From positions 2,046,001 to 2,110,000 of the forward strand of contig NZ_BIFS01000001.1 of NCBI RefSeq assembly GCF_003967555.1: DNA of 64,000 nucleotides. The letters run 5' to 3'. Origin of the DNA: Dictyobacter kobayashii (lineage in GTDB: Bacteria; Chloroflexota; Ktedonobacteria; Ktedonobacterales; Ktedonobacteraceae). Every line of letters begins with the position of its first letter. Position 1 is the stretch's first letter. A program made the translations under genes and the position numbers. Of the stretch, positions 35,252 to 44,335 are shown piece by piece. A model generated the notes under the pieces. That model was not told the origin of the DNA. It worked only from the letters and a program-made list of their open reading frames with translations, and did not search any database.

Positions 35252-35998
35252 CTATTCAGGTGAAGAGGTATTGTTGCTTCGCTTTTTCGCATCCATATCT
35301 TTACTAACCGATACGGTGGATTGAGGCTTTATCTCAAGAAAATGTTTGATATTGGTGGATGATAGATCAATTGTCTCCAGTACACGTACCAGTGGAGTGG
35401 CAGGAACTGGCATGGGCGTATCTGGAAAACTGAACAGGACAGGTACCTGTGTTTGAGGAATAGCCGCACTACTGTTCAATGCTGAATCGGGAGGTGAAAC
35501 CGGGATGCCAGCCAGGGATGAATGGGTAGGTGGCATAAATTGCCGGGCAGCCTGAGGTGTGTCCTGTTTATGTCCGGTACGTATATAATCGATAATAGCG
35601 GTTGTCAACACACACAAGCTCGCGAATAAAACAAAGGTAAACCAGTGATTAAGCAGCATAGCCCAATCATAGATGGCGGTTATCACAAAGGCAATTACAA
35701 TACAGCAAAATACAAAGCCACCCTGCACTAGCCGGTTAAACGTAAGATAGCGGGAAACCAGGTATAAAGCCTGGATACGCAATAGGCCCAGCGTATCGAT
35801 CCAGTTAATACCGGTCATAATTAATAAACGGCGCTGTTGGGCAGCCCTGTCAGTATGAACGCAATACCGAGCGGAGCCGGGCCATATGGCCTTACTAGCA
35901 CCTCGATGCAGTTGATAGAGCCTCTTACGTTTACGCTTCCCTGGCTCTTGAAAACCCCTACTCACCACCTTATACCTCGATAAAAATGACTGAAGCAT
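35252..35998 (-). CDS. Hypothetical membrane protein
   Basis: A strongly basic N-terminal part (KRKRKR) is followed by two hydrophobic segments (GGFVFCCIVIAFVITAIYDW and WFTFVLFASLCVLTTAIIDY) and a Pro/Ser-rich tail of about 110 residues ending in a Lys/Arg-Ser-rich stretch. I do not recognise it. The frame is open to 36118. ATG 35998 has AAAGGA 9 bases upstream and is my choice; ATG 35818 (MTGINWID), just before the hydrophobic part, is another possibility. Low certainty that the N-terminal third is translated. Confidence 0.5.
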   Translation of the reverse strand: MLQSFLSRYKVVSRGFQEPGKRKRKRLYQLHRGASKAIWPGSARYCVHTDRAAQQRRLLIMTGINWIDTLGLLRIQALYLVSRYLTFNRLVQGGFVFCCIVIAFVITAIYDWAMLLNHWFTFVLFASLCVLTTAIIDYIRTGHKQDTPQAARQFMPPTHSSLAGIPVSPPDSALNSSAAIPQTQVPVLFSFPDTPMPVPATPLVRVLETIDLSSTNIKHFLEIKPQSTVSVSKDMDAKKRSNNTSSPE

Positions 35999-36738
35999 AG
36001 CGACAATTCCTTTCGCAGACCTGTGTCCCCTCTTGACCTGACCCATCTTCACCAACTGATGAAAACGATACAACGGTATCAGGGATACTCCCTTTCTGCC
36101 AGATTTATCACTACACAAACATAGAAAGTTCTGCCGGACAACCTGGAAATAACAATTGCCAGGCGCCTTATGATTATTTCTATCAGATTGGTAGTTATGC
36201 GCGCCCTTCTACTATACATCGTGTATAGACGTATGAGGCTCACTCTGTTGCAACTATGGTATTAACGTCCTATCGCGTCACTGAAGTGCCGGCATACACC
36301 GGCAGTCTCCAGTACCAGGTGCGAAACGTATAAGCTCGACATGCGACCTGCCCGGGAATAATACATGCTGTACTGCTATACATAGAAACTTTTTGTTGTG
36401 ATAACACCACGACCCAACCACCACATCACATCCCAACCTCCAGCGCGCTAGCTTCCACTTATCGTTGAGCCCAACCACCACACAACAGCAACCGTCAACG
36501 ATAGGATCTACGATCCAAAGCTATCCACCAGGAAAGTCGGTTATCTGACAACGTAAGGTTCGATTGCATGCATATACAACAAGCTGGCAATTTCACAGAA
36601 CCACGCAGGCAGGAAGATTGCGACGCAGCAACAATCCAGCCCAGGAGCCCCATGAAATCCTTATCTCATGTACGGCTGCAACATCTCTATCCCGGCACTT
36701 CACTAACGCGCCAGTCCCTCAATATTTAATATCCATGT

Positions 36739-36811
36739 ATACGTGCGCTGTCGCGCCCGAAATTGTTTACTTGTTTGGTGCAGAATATGTGCACCAAACA
36801 AGTAAACAATT
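36739..36811. repeat. Palindrome (22-bp arms) preceded by reversed GC tag
   Basis: Arms 36761-36782 and 36790-36811 are exact reverse complements around GAATATG. The bases just before (36739-36761, ATACGTGCGCTGTCGCGCCC) are the reverse complement of the GC tag seen after other palindromes, so this copy is in opposite orientation. Confidence 0.75.
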
Positions 36812-36914
36812 ATTTTATCTAATAAAAATGATCGTATACAAAAAATCATTTCCAGTATTCTGCTATATTAGCATCTTTATTCATAAGCTCTTTTTGCACC
36901 TGGACAGCCATCAA

Positions 36915-37008
36915 ATTTATTTTTATTATTGGGTGTAGGAAGGGTGCGGAGCACCCTTCCTACACCCAATAATAAAAATAAATCGGGCGCGGATGCGCAC
37001 GCACACAA
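36915..37008. repeat. Palindrome (33-bp arms) followed by GC tag
   Basis: Arms 36915-36947 and 36951-36983 are exact reverse complements around GGA, the longest perfect arms of this family in the window. The tag CGGGCGCGGATGCGCACG follows directly. Confidence 0.8.
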
Positions 37009-37264
37009 GCAAGCAAAAGAACAAGTTTATAGCTATGCCTCTTATTATACGCCATAAAATGCACAAAAGAAGTTAAAAAGCCATAAAGAACAAGTTGAGA
37101 ATTAAAAATTCAGCAACCAGATCCTTAACCTTTTATAGATTCATTGCGGCATGAACACATATGAAAAGTATAATATGTAGATATTAGAGAGGATATATAG
37201 TGAGAAAGCGTGGAGCATCCTGATAAAAAGGGTGCCCCCGCGTAGGAGTCAGCCAATGAACTAT

Positions 37265-37612
37265 TTATTGTTGTTCACTATCTGAAGTATCCACATGCAC
37301 AGTGCCATGGATGACATTTGAGTTAGGAGTGTGGGAGGGAGGATCCCACTCAAATGTGATCTTTTCACGCTTGATTGGCATATTAGCCAGCAGTTTTTCC
37401 GCCCCACCTTCATGCGCCAGATTAACCAGCATCTGCTCCTCATCAATAGCCAGGCGTCGAGAGACAACTGAGAGAATCTCCTCACGGATAATCTCTAGTA
37501 GCTCAGGATTAAGCTTCAGGCGATCGTGTGCCAGTACAACTTTTAAGCGTTCCTTGGCAACTTCCCCAGGCGTCGGCTTTTTCTTGCCAACCATAAATTC
37601 AAAAACACCCAT
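37265..37612 (-). CDS. minE: Cell division topological specificity factor MinE
   Basis: MinE displaces MinC from MinD and drives MinD off the membrane. The 115-aa protein starts with an amphipathic/anti-MinCD-like segment, AKERLKVVLAHDRLKLNPEL, the classic MinE core (conserved KERLxxVLxxDR), then EIIREEILSVVSRRLAIDEE, the region of the topological domain, and an acidic-Ser tail. ATG 37612 has AGAGGGG upstream. It is the third gene of the minC-minD-minE operon; minD ends 12 bases upstream. Confidence 0.92.
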   Translation of the reverse strand: MGVFEFMVGKKKPTPGEVAKERLKVVLAHDRLKLNPELLEIIREEILSVVSRRLAIDEEQMLVNLAHEGGAEKLLANMPIKREKITFEWDPPSHTPNSNVIHGTVHVDTSDSEQQ

Positions 37613-37624
37613 TGTTTGCCCCTC

Positions 37625-38461
37625 TTAAGAAGACTGAGAGCGCACAGGCTTCTCATCCAATGCAGGACCAAATCCCATTAAACGCCGTAATCGTTCCAAC
37701 AAGGAGGGTGATTCTACCAGGTCTTCAAGCGGCACTTCTTCACCCAGGATACGCTGGGCGGAATGAATAAATGCACGACCGGCACGAGTACGCTTATCGT
37801 AGACAGCTGGCTCACCTTTATTGGTTGCGACGATAATGGCTTCGTCCTCTGGAACAACACCCAACAAATCAATACCCAGAACTTCTAATACATCAGCGAC
37901 ATCCATCATGTCACCACGCTTGACCATTTCGGGCCGTAAGCGATTAAGGATCAGGCGTGGCTCTGGCTTCCCGGCTGCTTCTACCAGACCAATAATACGG
38001 TCGGCGTCACGCACGGAGGCCATTTCAGGGTTGGCGACAATGATGATCTCATCTGCTCCGACGATTGAGTTGCGGAAACCTTGCTCAATACCAGCCGGTG
38101 AATCAATTATCACAAATTCAAATTCCTGGCGCAATTGCTGGCAAAGCTGCTCCATCTGCACACTGTTGACGGCGTTTTTATCGCGTGTCTGCGCAGCAGG
38201 CAATAAATAGAGCTCTGGCTGACGCTTATCCTTGATTAAAGCTTGACGTAAGCGGCACTGCCCCTCAACCACATCCACCAGATCATAAACAATGCGGTTC
38301 TCTAAACCAAGAACGGCATCTAAATTGCGCAATCCAATATCACCATCTACAACAACAACCTTTTTCCCTTGCATCGCCAATGCGGTCCCTAAATTCGCCG
38401 TTGTTGTTGTTTTACCCACCCCACCTTTACCCGACGTAATAGTGATTACCCGGCTATCCAT
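37625..38461 (-). CDS. minD: Septum site-determining ATPase MinD
   Basis: A 278-aa deviant-Walker ATPase: SGKGGVGKTTTTANLGTALA (residues 10-29; signature Lys in GKGGVGK), switch I DGDIGLRNLDAVLGL, DSPAGIEQGF (switch II region) and NPEMASVRDADRIIGL. MinD recruits MinC to the membrane to block division at the wrong site. The usual C-terminal amphipathic membrane helix appears as LLERLRRLMGFG near the end. ATG with GAGGGAG upstream. Middle gene of minCDE, so co-transcription with both neighbours is expected. Confidence 0.96.
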   Translation of the reverse strand: MDSRVITITSGKGGVGKTTTTANLGTALAMQGKKVVVVDGDIGLRNLDAVLGLENRIVYDLVDVVEGQCRLRQALIKDKRQPELYLLPAAQTRDKNAVNSVQMEQLCQQLRQEFEFVIIDSPAGIEQGFRNSIVGADEIIIVANPEMASVRDADRIIGLVEAAGKPEPRLILNRLRPEMVKRGDMMDVADVLEVLGIDLLGVVPEDEAIIVATNKGEPAVYDKRTRAGRAFIHSAQRILGEEVPLEDLVESPSLLERLRRLMGFGPALDEKPVRSQSS

Positions 38462-38585
38462 GCTATACTCCCTCTGAAGAACTTTTCAGGCTGCTGTACT
38501 GGCCCATACAGTCTTTTAGTATATCACGAACTTTTGATTGAAGTAGATATGCATCATCTAACTTCACGAATACAGCATATGCGCA

Positions 38586-39422
38586 CTATTTGCGAGGTGG
38601 CCGCCCACTTACCCAGGTCTCGACGACGATCTGGCCTTGACGAATAGTGGCGACTTCAGGACGAGGCTGTGCTTCAAAGCCTTCAGGAGGACGGGAGAGT
38701 AAATGAGCGATACGCAATTGGACGGGCGATAATTGTAAAGAACAGACAATTGCATTCTCATTATCGGGATAGCCTGCATGTACCATGCCACGCAATACGC
38801 CCCAGACAATAATATCTCCACCTGCCACGATTTCAGCCCCCGGATTGACATCCCCCAGCACAACTACGTTGCTGCTATGATGAATGGCCTGCCCGGAACG
38901 TACGGTGCGCCGTAAGAACAGGGTATCGGCCGATTCACGCACATCTTTCGACGCAGACCCGCCTTCTTTAGGGGTTGGAGACGGTGTTGGTCCGATCTCT
39001 TTTGTCATTGATCCGATCTCTTTGGTTACTAATCCCTCGATAGATGTATCGGGAATAGCCAGGGAGATCGTTTTGGGAGCACGGCTCTTATCGGCCACTG
39101 TTTCTACCGCAGATACAGACATATGATAGTGTGCTAGCAGATCTTCTAGTTGCAAACGTTCATTGCTGCGCAGTGAGCGGTGCGTTGTATCTACTGTGAG
39201 AGAGGCTCCCCGAAAAAAAGAAGGTGACTCCGCTAATCGATCAGCTAGTGCAGTGATTAGATCATTAAAGGGGGTCGCTGGCTCTAGAGTTAAGAGTAGG
39301 CCATTGCGAGTCCCTTTAATTGCTATATGTCCTGTCACAGACTGGATCTCCTCCTTGTGCAACCTGTCTGTATCTACATATGACCGTGCCGTCGGCGCCT
39401 CTTTACCCGAATTATCTCCCAT
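38586..39422 (-). CDS. minC: Septum site-determining protein MinC
   Basis: MinC inhibits FtsZ assembly when held by MinD. The N-terminal domain (about 1-115: HIAIKGTRNGLLLTLEP ... HYHMSVSAVET) and the C-terminal beta-helix (RSGQAIHHSSNVVVLGDVNPG, then IVAGGDIIVWGVLRGMVHAG) match the family, joined by a Pro/Ser/Lys-rich linker of about 60 residues that looks longer than usual and includes three similar repeats (TKEIGS, TKEIGP). The frame is open to 39551, but ATG 39422 (MGDNSGKEAP) has GGGGA upstream. First gene of the min operon. Confidence 0.92.
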   Translation of the reverse strand: MGDNSGKEAPTARSYVDTDRLHKEEIQSVTGHIAIKGTRNGLLLTLEPATPFNDLITALADRLAESPSFFRGASLTVDTTHRSLRSNERLQLEDLLAHYHMSVSAVETVADKSRAPKTISLAIPDTSIEGLVTKEIGSMTKEIGPTPSPTPKEGGSASKDVRESADTLFLRRTVRSGQAIHHSSNVVVLGDVNPGAEIVAGGDIIVWGVLRGMVHAGYPDNENAIVCSLQLSPVQLRIAHLLSRPPEGFEAQPRPEVATIRQGQIVVETWVSGRPPRK

Positions 39423-39567
39423 ACATTTGAGTCCCCATATGCTTCCGGAAACTGGACGAATATACTGATACAGTAGTAGTGATGAATATTGTACATATGT
39501 GTACATACATAAGTACCCTGTTATCATACAGTATAAACACCTGACTTTCAAAACACAATAGGTCCTA

Positions 39568-39610
39568 TTTAATCGCGCAACGCCGCCTGCGGCGGCATTG
39601 CGCGATTAAA
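39568..39610. terminator. Hairpin upstream of the min operon, 20-bp arms
   Basis: Arms 39568-39587 and 39591-39610 pair with one mismatch (loop TGC), with AT-rich outer parts (TTTAAT/ATTAAA). It may end transcription coming from the right. Confidence 0.5.
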
Positions 39611-39650
39611 GGGAAAGAACGGGGGCACAGCCCCCGGACCCCCAGTCAAG

Positions 39651-39850
39651 GGGCTCGCCGCCCCTTGCATCCCCGCTTTGCGGCCTCCATAGGACGAGAC
39701 CGGGAAATCGGCGTCCCAGGTCCCCAAGCTAGGGGCTCGCCGCCCCTTGCATCCCCGCTTTGCGGCCTCCATAGGACGAGACCGGGAAATCGGCGTCCCA
39801 GGTCCCCAAGCTAGGGGCTCGCCGCCCCTTGCATCCCCGCTTTGCGGCCC
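39651..39850. repeat. 82-bp tandem repeat, about 2.4 copies
   Basis: CCCCTTGCATCCCCGCTTTG occurs at 39661, 39743 and 39825, spacing exactly 82 both times. The unit is GC-rich and contains the hairpin GGGGCTCGCCGCCCC. Open frames across it come from its composition; I see no gene. Segments of the same type occur at about 24.2 and 28.3 kb. Confidence 0.85.
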
Positions 39851-39941
39851 GGTATCCCAGCGCCTGGGTACCTCGTGGCATGACCCCTTCCTCCGGAAGG
39901 GGTCCAAACACGGACATGCTTTTGGGAACCGCCCGAGGATA

Positions 39942-40106
39942 CAGGGCTTTTTTCACGTTTGTCCAGAGATCACGAACAAGCGAGAAGATGTCCATTCTTT
40001 CCTGTGTGGAGGGTGTGTGATGGGCGGCCGCAGCCGCCCATCACACACCCTCCACACCCCCAACCCGGCGCCACAGGCGCCAAAGAGGAACATCAAAAAG
40101 GCCCTG
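39942..40106. mobile_element. MITE-like element, 165 bp
   Basis: CAGGGCTTTTTTCACGTTTG (39942) and the inverted right end (CAGGGCCTTTTTGATGTTCC, ending 40106) identify the CAGGGCTT family. Flanks CCGAGGATA and TGGAGGATG agree at 6 of 9 positions, so the target duplication has decayed. The central palindrome has 25-bp arms (40004-40028/40033-40057) around CGCA. Confidence 0.75.
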
Positions 40107-40207
40107 TGGAGGATGAGGGAGACTTGCAGTTGGGATGAGATGTGCGTACAATGCCTGCGTAGCAACCTTTGCGATATGCATGTTTTTTGACAGGAAAGGA
40201 GGGTCAA

Positions 40208-41247
40208 CTGGAAGAGCTTCTTTTTGGTCCCCGTGCTGAATTGGAGCTGGTTGCTGAGCTCCTTGAGCATTATGCGGTTGGTACAACCTTTGCGGTCCAC
40301 GATCTGGGGGGACTTATAATTTAAATGCGTTATTGGATACCGAGTCAGGACAGTATGTGCTGCGGGTCCATCGTCCCTGGGTGACGATGCGGCGTCTTTC
40401 GTTTGAACATCAGACGAAGCGTTTGCTGGCTGAGGCTGGTTTTCCTGTGGCTCTCCCTGTGCCTTCATTGAGTGGTGCCGATATTTTATCTCATCAGCAA
40501 CGTTTAATTGAGCTTGAACCTTTTATTCCCAATGATATACCTCTTAAACGCTGGGAACATTTTCCTGCCATGTTTACATTGCTCGGCGATGTGCATGCGT
40601 TTCTGGCGCAACATCTGCTACCATCTTCTATTGTGCCACCCGCCGCCGATAATTATGCGACTCCCATCCAGTTGATGGAGTGGGTTGAAAGAACAATGTC
40701 TCTCATCGAAAATTCACAGACGGATTATAAAATAGGAGATGTGCAACAGGCCAGCGATATTTGTCATGTGGTGTTGCAAATGCTCTCTCAACAGTTACCC
40801 TGGTGGTACGATGAGGGGCAATATTTACCTCGTCGCCCAACACATGGTGATTATCGTATAGGTAATGTACTCTTCCGTGAGGGACAGGTAGTTGGCTTGC
40901 TAGATTTTGATTTTCTAGATATGCGTGAGCGTATATTTGATCTGGCATATGCCATCTACTGGCACTTCTGGCAGCAGGAGGATGCGCGTTATCCAGAACT
41001 GGCCCCCTGGCCACGGGTTCGCACGCTATTAAATGCCTATAATCAGGCAACCGATCAGCCTTTGTTGCGTGAGGAGATCCGGGCATTGCCGTTGGAGTTG
41101 ATTCGGGTTCCATTATATTGGATCGCCGAAGCAGGTTTTTTACCTGATCCTGTGCATGCGGTTTTGCAGCAGACCGATGCGATTGCTTATGCCTTGCGGC
41201 TCTTTCAACAACGGGATGCATTGGCCAGGGCTTTTGCACTTTCATAA
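40208..41247 (+). CDS. Aminoglycoside/homoserine-type phosphotransferase (APH family, frameshifted)
   Basis: An APH/ChoK-like small-molecule kinase fold. After a strand with LRVHRPWVTMRRLSFEHQTK (ATP-binding region) comes the catalytic Brenner motif PTHGDYRIGNVLF (HxDxxxxN) and LLDFDFLDMR (metal-binding Asp). The frame of the main part opens only at 40333. The missing N-terminus (LEELLFGPRAELELVAELL … HDLGGL) lies upstream in another frame and joins if one T were added to the TT at 40314-40315. The restored gene would start at CTG 40208, which has a strong AAGGAGG site; TTG 40187 is an alternative. Substrate unknown (homoserine or choline kinase relatives are also possible). Confidence 0.8.
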
Positions 41248-41303
41248 GCAGGTTGAACATAATAAACGTAGAGCTACTAGTACATATTGGAGTAGACAAT
41301 ACG

Positions 41304-42122
41304 ATGACATTTACGCAATTTCCGATGCAGCGCGAAATCGTGCTCACCGCTGGAGATACAACGGTGGGAGTGATGCCAGAGATTAGTCTGGTATCACATT
41401 TCCAGGTGAAAAATTGGCCGGTACTCTACCGGGCCCGTGAGACTGGGAATATTAAACGCTGGGGCATGCCTTTGATGATCCCTAATTTTTCGCGCCTGAA
41501 ACAGGGGATCTTTCAAGATAAAGGTACGACCCTGCCGATCCATGGCTTTGGACGCAATCTGCCCTGGGATGTGATCCAGCAAGATGCCTCTAGCGTTACG
41601 ATTCAACTTACCAGCAATGAACATACACGCCCACAATATCCCTATGAATTTGTGTTTACAGCCAATATTGTGGCTGGCGAAGGTACATTGACTTATACCC
41701 TGACAATGGAGAATCATAGCGATGAAGTCATGCCGATCGCCCCTGGCTTTCATCCCTACTTTACGGTTGCTCAAAAGGATAAAGCAGATATTACTGTCGA
41801 AGGATTACCAGATATTGATCCTCGTACCATTCAGTGGGCAACCCAGCCACCTGACCAGCCCAATCCTTTTCCACACAGTGTGACGGTACATATGCCGCAG
41901 GAAGGCGTATTAACCATCGCCGAGCAACCAGTGGATGGTCATTATTCACTATCCACCATGCAGGTCTGGTCCGAGCCATCAACCGCTCCAGATCATGCTT
42001 TTGTCTGTTTTGAGCCTGTGGTAACCAGCGAAGATGGCCTCAATCGTCCCGCGGATCGCCTTAATATTGCTCCCAATAGCGCCCAACAGATTATCCTCAA
42101 ATTGTCTGCCCAACCTTACTAA
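41304..42122 (+). CDS. Aldose 1-epimerase family protein
   Basis: A mutarotase-fold protein of 272 aa. TLPIHGFGRNLPWDVIQQDA carries the catalytic-His-type region, ENHSDEVMPIAPGFHPYFTV the second His, and the acidic residue lies in the late VCFEPVVTSEDGLN segment (Glu). It interconverts alpha and beta forms of hexoses or hexose-6-phosphates. The open frame begins at TTG 41253; ATG 41304 (MTFTQFPMQR) with GGAG 12 bases upstream is my choice. It follows the phosphotransferase closely on the same strand, so a two-gene unit is likely. Exact sugar unknown. Confidence 0.85.
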   Translation: MTFTQFPMQREIVLTAGDTTVGVMPEISLVSHFQVKNWPVLYRARETGNIKRWGMPLMIPNFSRLKQGIFQDKGTTLPIHGFGRNLPWDVIQQDASSVTIQLTSNEHTRPQYPYEFVFTANIVAGEGTLTYTLTMENHSDEVMPIAPGFHPYFTVAQKDKADITVEGLPDIDPRTIQWATQPPDQPNPFPHSVTVHMPQEGVLTIAEQPVDGHYSLSTMQVWSEPSTAPDHAFVCFEPVVTSEDGLNRPADRLNIAPNSAQQIILKLSAQPY

Positions 42123-42128
42123 TGGCCA

Positions 42129-42164
42129 GAAAGCCAGCCACTTTAGATAGAGTGGCTGGCTTTC
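42129..42164. terminator. Hairpin after the aldose epimerase gene
   Basis: GAAAGCCAGCCACT and its exact reverse complement enclose TTAGATAG, ending in CTTTC. It lies between convergent genes. Confidence 0.75.
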
Positions 42165-42181
42165 CGACTAAAAAGCGTATC

Positions 42182-42433
42182 CTAGCGTACCTTCTGCAAT
42201 GTCCAACGCTTTTTATAGCGAATATAGGTCTGAGCCGGTCTTTCAGCACTCTCTAGCACACATTCCTGCCACTCAGCCTCTATCCCCTGTGAACGCAATG
42301 TTCTAATCGCTACATTAATCAAAGCTGTATCTTGACGGATATCCACGCCGCTTAATTGCTCTTCGCTTAGCATTCCCTCATGCTCAAAGTCTTGTGCTTG
42401 CTGTTTACCACGTAATATATAGTGAATAGGCAT
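42182..42433 (-). CDS. Hypothetical 83-aa protein
   Basis: A small hydrophilic protein (MPIHYILRGKQQAQDFEHEG … RWTLQKVR) with mixed charges and no hydrophobic helix. I do not recognise a family. ATG 42433 has GGGAG upstream, and the gene sits between a terminator-type hairpin and a repeat element. The tail (ERPAQTYIRYKKRWTLQK) is basic. Confidence 0.55.
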   Translation of the reverse strand: MPIHYILRGKQQAQDFEHEGMLSEEQLSGVDIRQDTALINVAIRTLRSQGIEAEWQECVLESAERPAQTYIRYKKRWTLQKVR

Positions 42434-42500
42434 TTTTTTCTCCCATGATTCCCATCGATCAACCTATCGCTTAATACAAAAAAGTCCTTTGATAATTCAG

Positions 42501-42698
42501 AATGTATCTTCCCCTCATGGTCTCCGCGCTCTTCACACCTGGGTTTGAGCACCTTTGGTGCTCAAGAAGTATTCTTGTGTGGTGCAAAAGTGCGCGGCGC
42601 GCACTTTTGCACCACACAAGAAAAAAAGCTCGGGCGCGCCAGCGCACGTCCGCATAAGGGCGGCGCGCTTCCCATGATTGTAGGAATAAGACACATTC
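42501..42698. mobile_element. Short inverted-repeat element with palindromes and GC tag
   Basis: Left end GAATGTATCTTCCCCTCATG resembles the inverted right end (GAATGTGTCTTATTCCTACA ending at 42698). Inside are a hairpin TTGAGCACC/GGTGCTCAA (42544-42565), a palindrome with exact 24-bp arms (42572-42595/42599-42622, loop GGC) and the tag CGGGCGCGCCAGCGCACG (42631). No target duplication is seen. Confidence 0.65.
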
Positions 42699-42812
42699 TC
42701 AACTGCCCAGTACAAAAAATAGATAATTGAAGATCCCTGTCTAAACTGAGCAAAATCTGCCCTCCATCATAACACAATCACAATAATATACCTATTGATG
42801 GGTGGTGGATTA

Positions 42813-44135
42813 CAGGGCTTCGCAAAAGTCAGAGTAACCAAGCAAGGGCCTCCTCTGGGTGAGATGCAAATCGCCGGATTTGACGAGCCACATTGGAAAC
42901 CTGATGCATATCCATCAAGGAGAGCACGAGCGAGTTGAGTACGGCAAGCATTTGAGCGACAGGAGGAACGCGAACGCCACATCGGTCTTCTCCCAACGTC
43001 ACATCACGGCGCCCATGGAGACGATTTTCCACCGCCCAGTGGTCGCGGATGAGGCGGAAAAGCCGCTGGATCGAACACTGTTCTCGGCTCAAGGTCGTCA
43101 ATCCGTACACGACCTCTACGCTCCTTTTCTCTGCCGTCTTGCGTTCCCGTTGTAATCGAAAGACCTGCCCAACTTCTCCCCATTCTCGATCCAGAAACTC
43201 GTTGAGGTCCGGTGAGGTGAGCAGGTGGCGCCGCTCCAGTCGGCCATGACCTTTTTCGACCTGTTCATAGGAGTGCCAGGTGCTTCGATCAGCGTGTGGA
43301 TCTTCGAAAAAGAGTTCCAGATCCTCTCGAGTCACGGGCGTATTGTCTTTGATGATCAGAATCACCTCTCCTCCTGCCCGTTTTACCATGCGTCCAAACG
43401 CATGATAACTTTGAGCAGCATCGACGGTGAAAATGCGCCCTTTGCAGAGCACTTCGGTCAACAGCGGCTTGAGGGCACTGACTTCATTCTGCTTGTCGGC
43501 AATTGGACACTGATGCAAGACAATTCCTGTTTGCACTTCATACACATGCAACACATGCCTCTGCGGCTTTTCTCCTCCATAGCTCTGCTGACCGGTTCCC
43601 CGCAACACTTTGCCATCAATGGCCACATGAACAGCGCGCTGCTCTGCCAGCATCGCGAGACGACTGGGTTCGTCACCACATCGGCTTTCTGCCTCCTGCC
43701 GTAGCAACCAATCTCGAAATCGTTCATTGATCTGCTGGCTCTCCAACCGAGCGAGCGCATATTTGTACGTATTGGCACACGGCATACGCTTCCACTTCAC
43801 GTTCAACTGCTCGCGCAGCCTCTCTCCTTGGTCTCGCGCCCAATCGCTGGCTCCCAACAGGCTTTTCATCCCAGCCAGTTTGGCCAGGATCAGCACGATG
43901 AGCACGTCCGCTAACGCATATTGCTTCCCTCGGGCTGCCCGCTGATCAGGGATCTGCGCACAGATGTCGTACAACGAACGCAGATGCGATGGGCTTACTT
44001 CTTGAATGGTCTTGCTTTCCGTTTTCAGTGTGCTATATTCCATGCAGAGTCTTTCCTCGAATGACCTTGATTTTTTTTTCATTCTACTGGATTGACTCTT
44101 CTTTTTCACCTCCCCCGGACTTTTGCGAAGCCCTG
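42813..44135 (-). mobile_element. ISAs1-family insertion sequence, complete
   Basis: 1323 bp. The terminal inverted repeats CAGGGCTTCGCAAAAGTC (42813-42830) and its exact reverse complement (44118-44135) are 18 bp and perfect. TGGTGGATTA flanks it on both sides (42803-42812 and 44136-44145), a 10-bp target duplication. The transposase frame is intact. The perfect ends and duplication point to a recent insertion, into an intergenic sequence. Confidence 0.97.
42829..44043 (-). CDS. ISAs1-family transposase (H-repeat-associated protein type)
   Basis: A DDE transposase of about 404 aa. DICAQIPDQRAARGKQYALA is the typical ISAs1/H-repeat N-terminus. The DDE core shows VAIDGKVLRGTG (first Asp), RIFTVDAAQSYHAF (second Asp) and a late DHWAVENRLHGRRDVTLGED segment with the catalytic Glu. 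The frame is open to 44109, but ATG 44043 (MEYSTLKTES) has GAGGAAAG 7 bases upstream and gives the usual length; GTG 44109 beside the inverted repeat is an alternative. No frameshift is seen, so it should be active. Confidence 0.95.
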   Translation of the reverse strand: MEYSTLKTESKTIQEVSPSHLRSLYDICAQIPDQRAARGKQYALADVLIVLILAKLAGMKSLLGASDWARDQGERLREQLNVKWKRMPCANTYKYALARLESQQINERFRDWLLRQEAESRCGDEPSRLAMLAEQRAVHVAIDGKVLRGTGQQSYGGEKPQRHVLHVYEVQTGIVLHQCPIADKQNEVSALKPLLTEVLCKGRIFTVDAAQSYHAFGRMVKRAGGEVILIIKDNTPVTREDLELFFEDPHADRSTWHSYEQVEKGHGRLERRHLLTSPDLNEFLDREWGEVGQVFRLQRERKTAEKRSVEVVYGLTTLSREQCSIQRLFRLIRDHWAVENRLHGRRDVTLGEDRCGVRVPPVAQMLAVLNSLVLSLMDMHQVSNVARQIRRFASHPEEALAWLL

Positions 44136-44335
44136 TGGTGGATTAGGATGAATGCGCCCGGGGCTATAATAAATATAGAAGCATTGTTTTTTAATGAACA
44201 CATTAATTTAATTTTTGTGATGCATTCATACTGTTAAGAAGGCATGACTTGACGCCGACTATATTCCTTAGTTACTATACATCAGAGGCAACATCTATGT
44301 CGGCAGGTAGTAAGTGAGAGGGGAGTTGGGTCACG

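Larger units (their letters stand above)
36119..37264. other. Gene-poor interval with two palindromic elements
   Basis: No convincing gene. A 124-codon frame (36564-36938) overlaps repeats and has no ribosome site or family likeness. The interval holds the palindromes at 36761-36811 and 36915-36983 and is otherwise of no recognisable content. Confidence 0.5.

Noticed and set aside
36564..36938. A 124-codon frame in the gene-poor interval
   Set aside because: It overlaps two palindromic elements, lacks a ribosome site and shows no recognisable protein pattern.
39569..39995. Long open frames on the minus strand across the 82-bp repeat
   Set aside because: They arise from the GC-rich repeat unit, whose repeated peptide has no family likeness or ribosome site.
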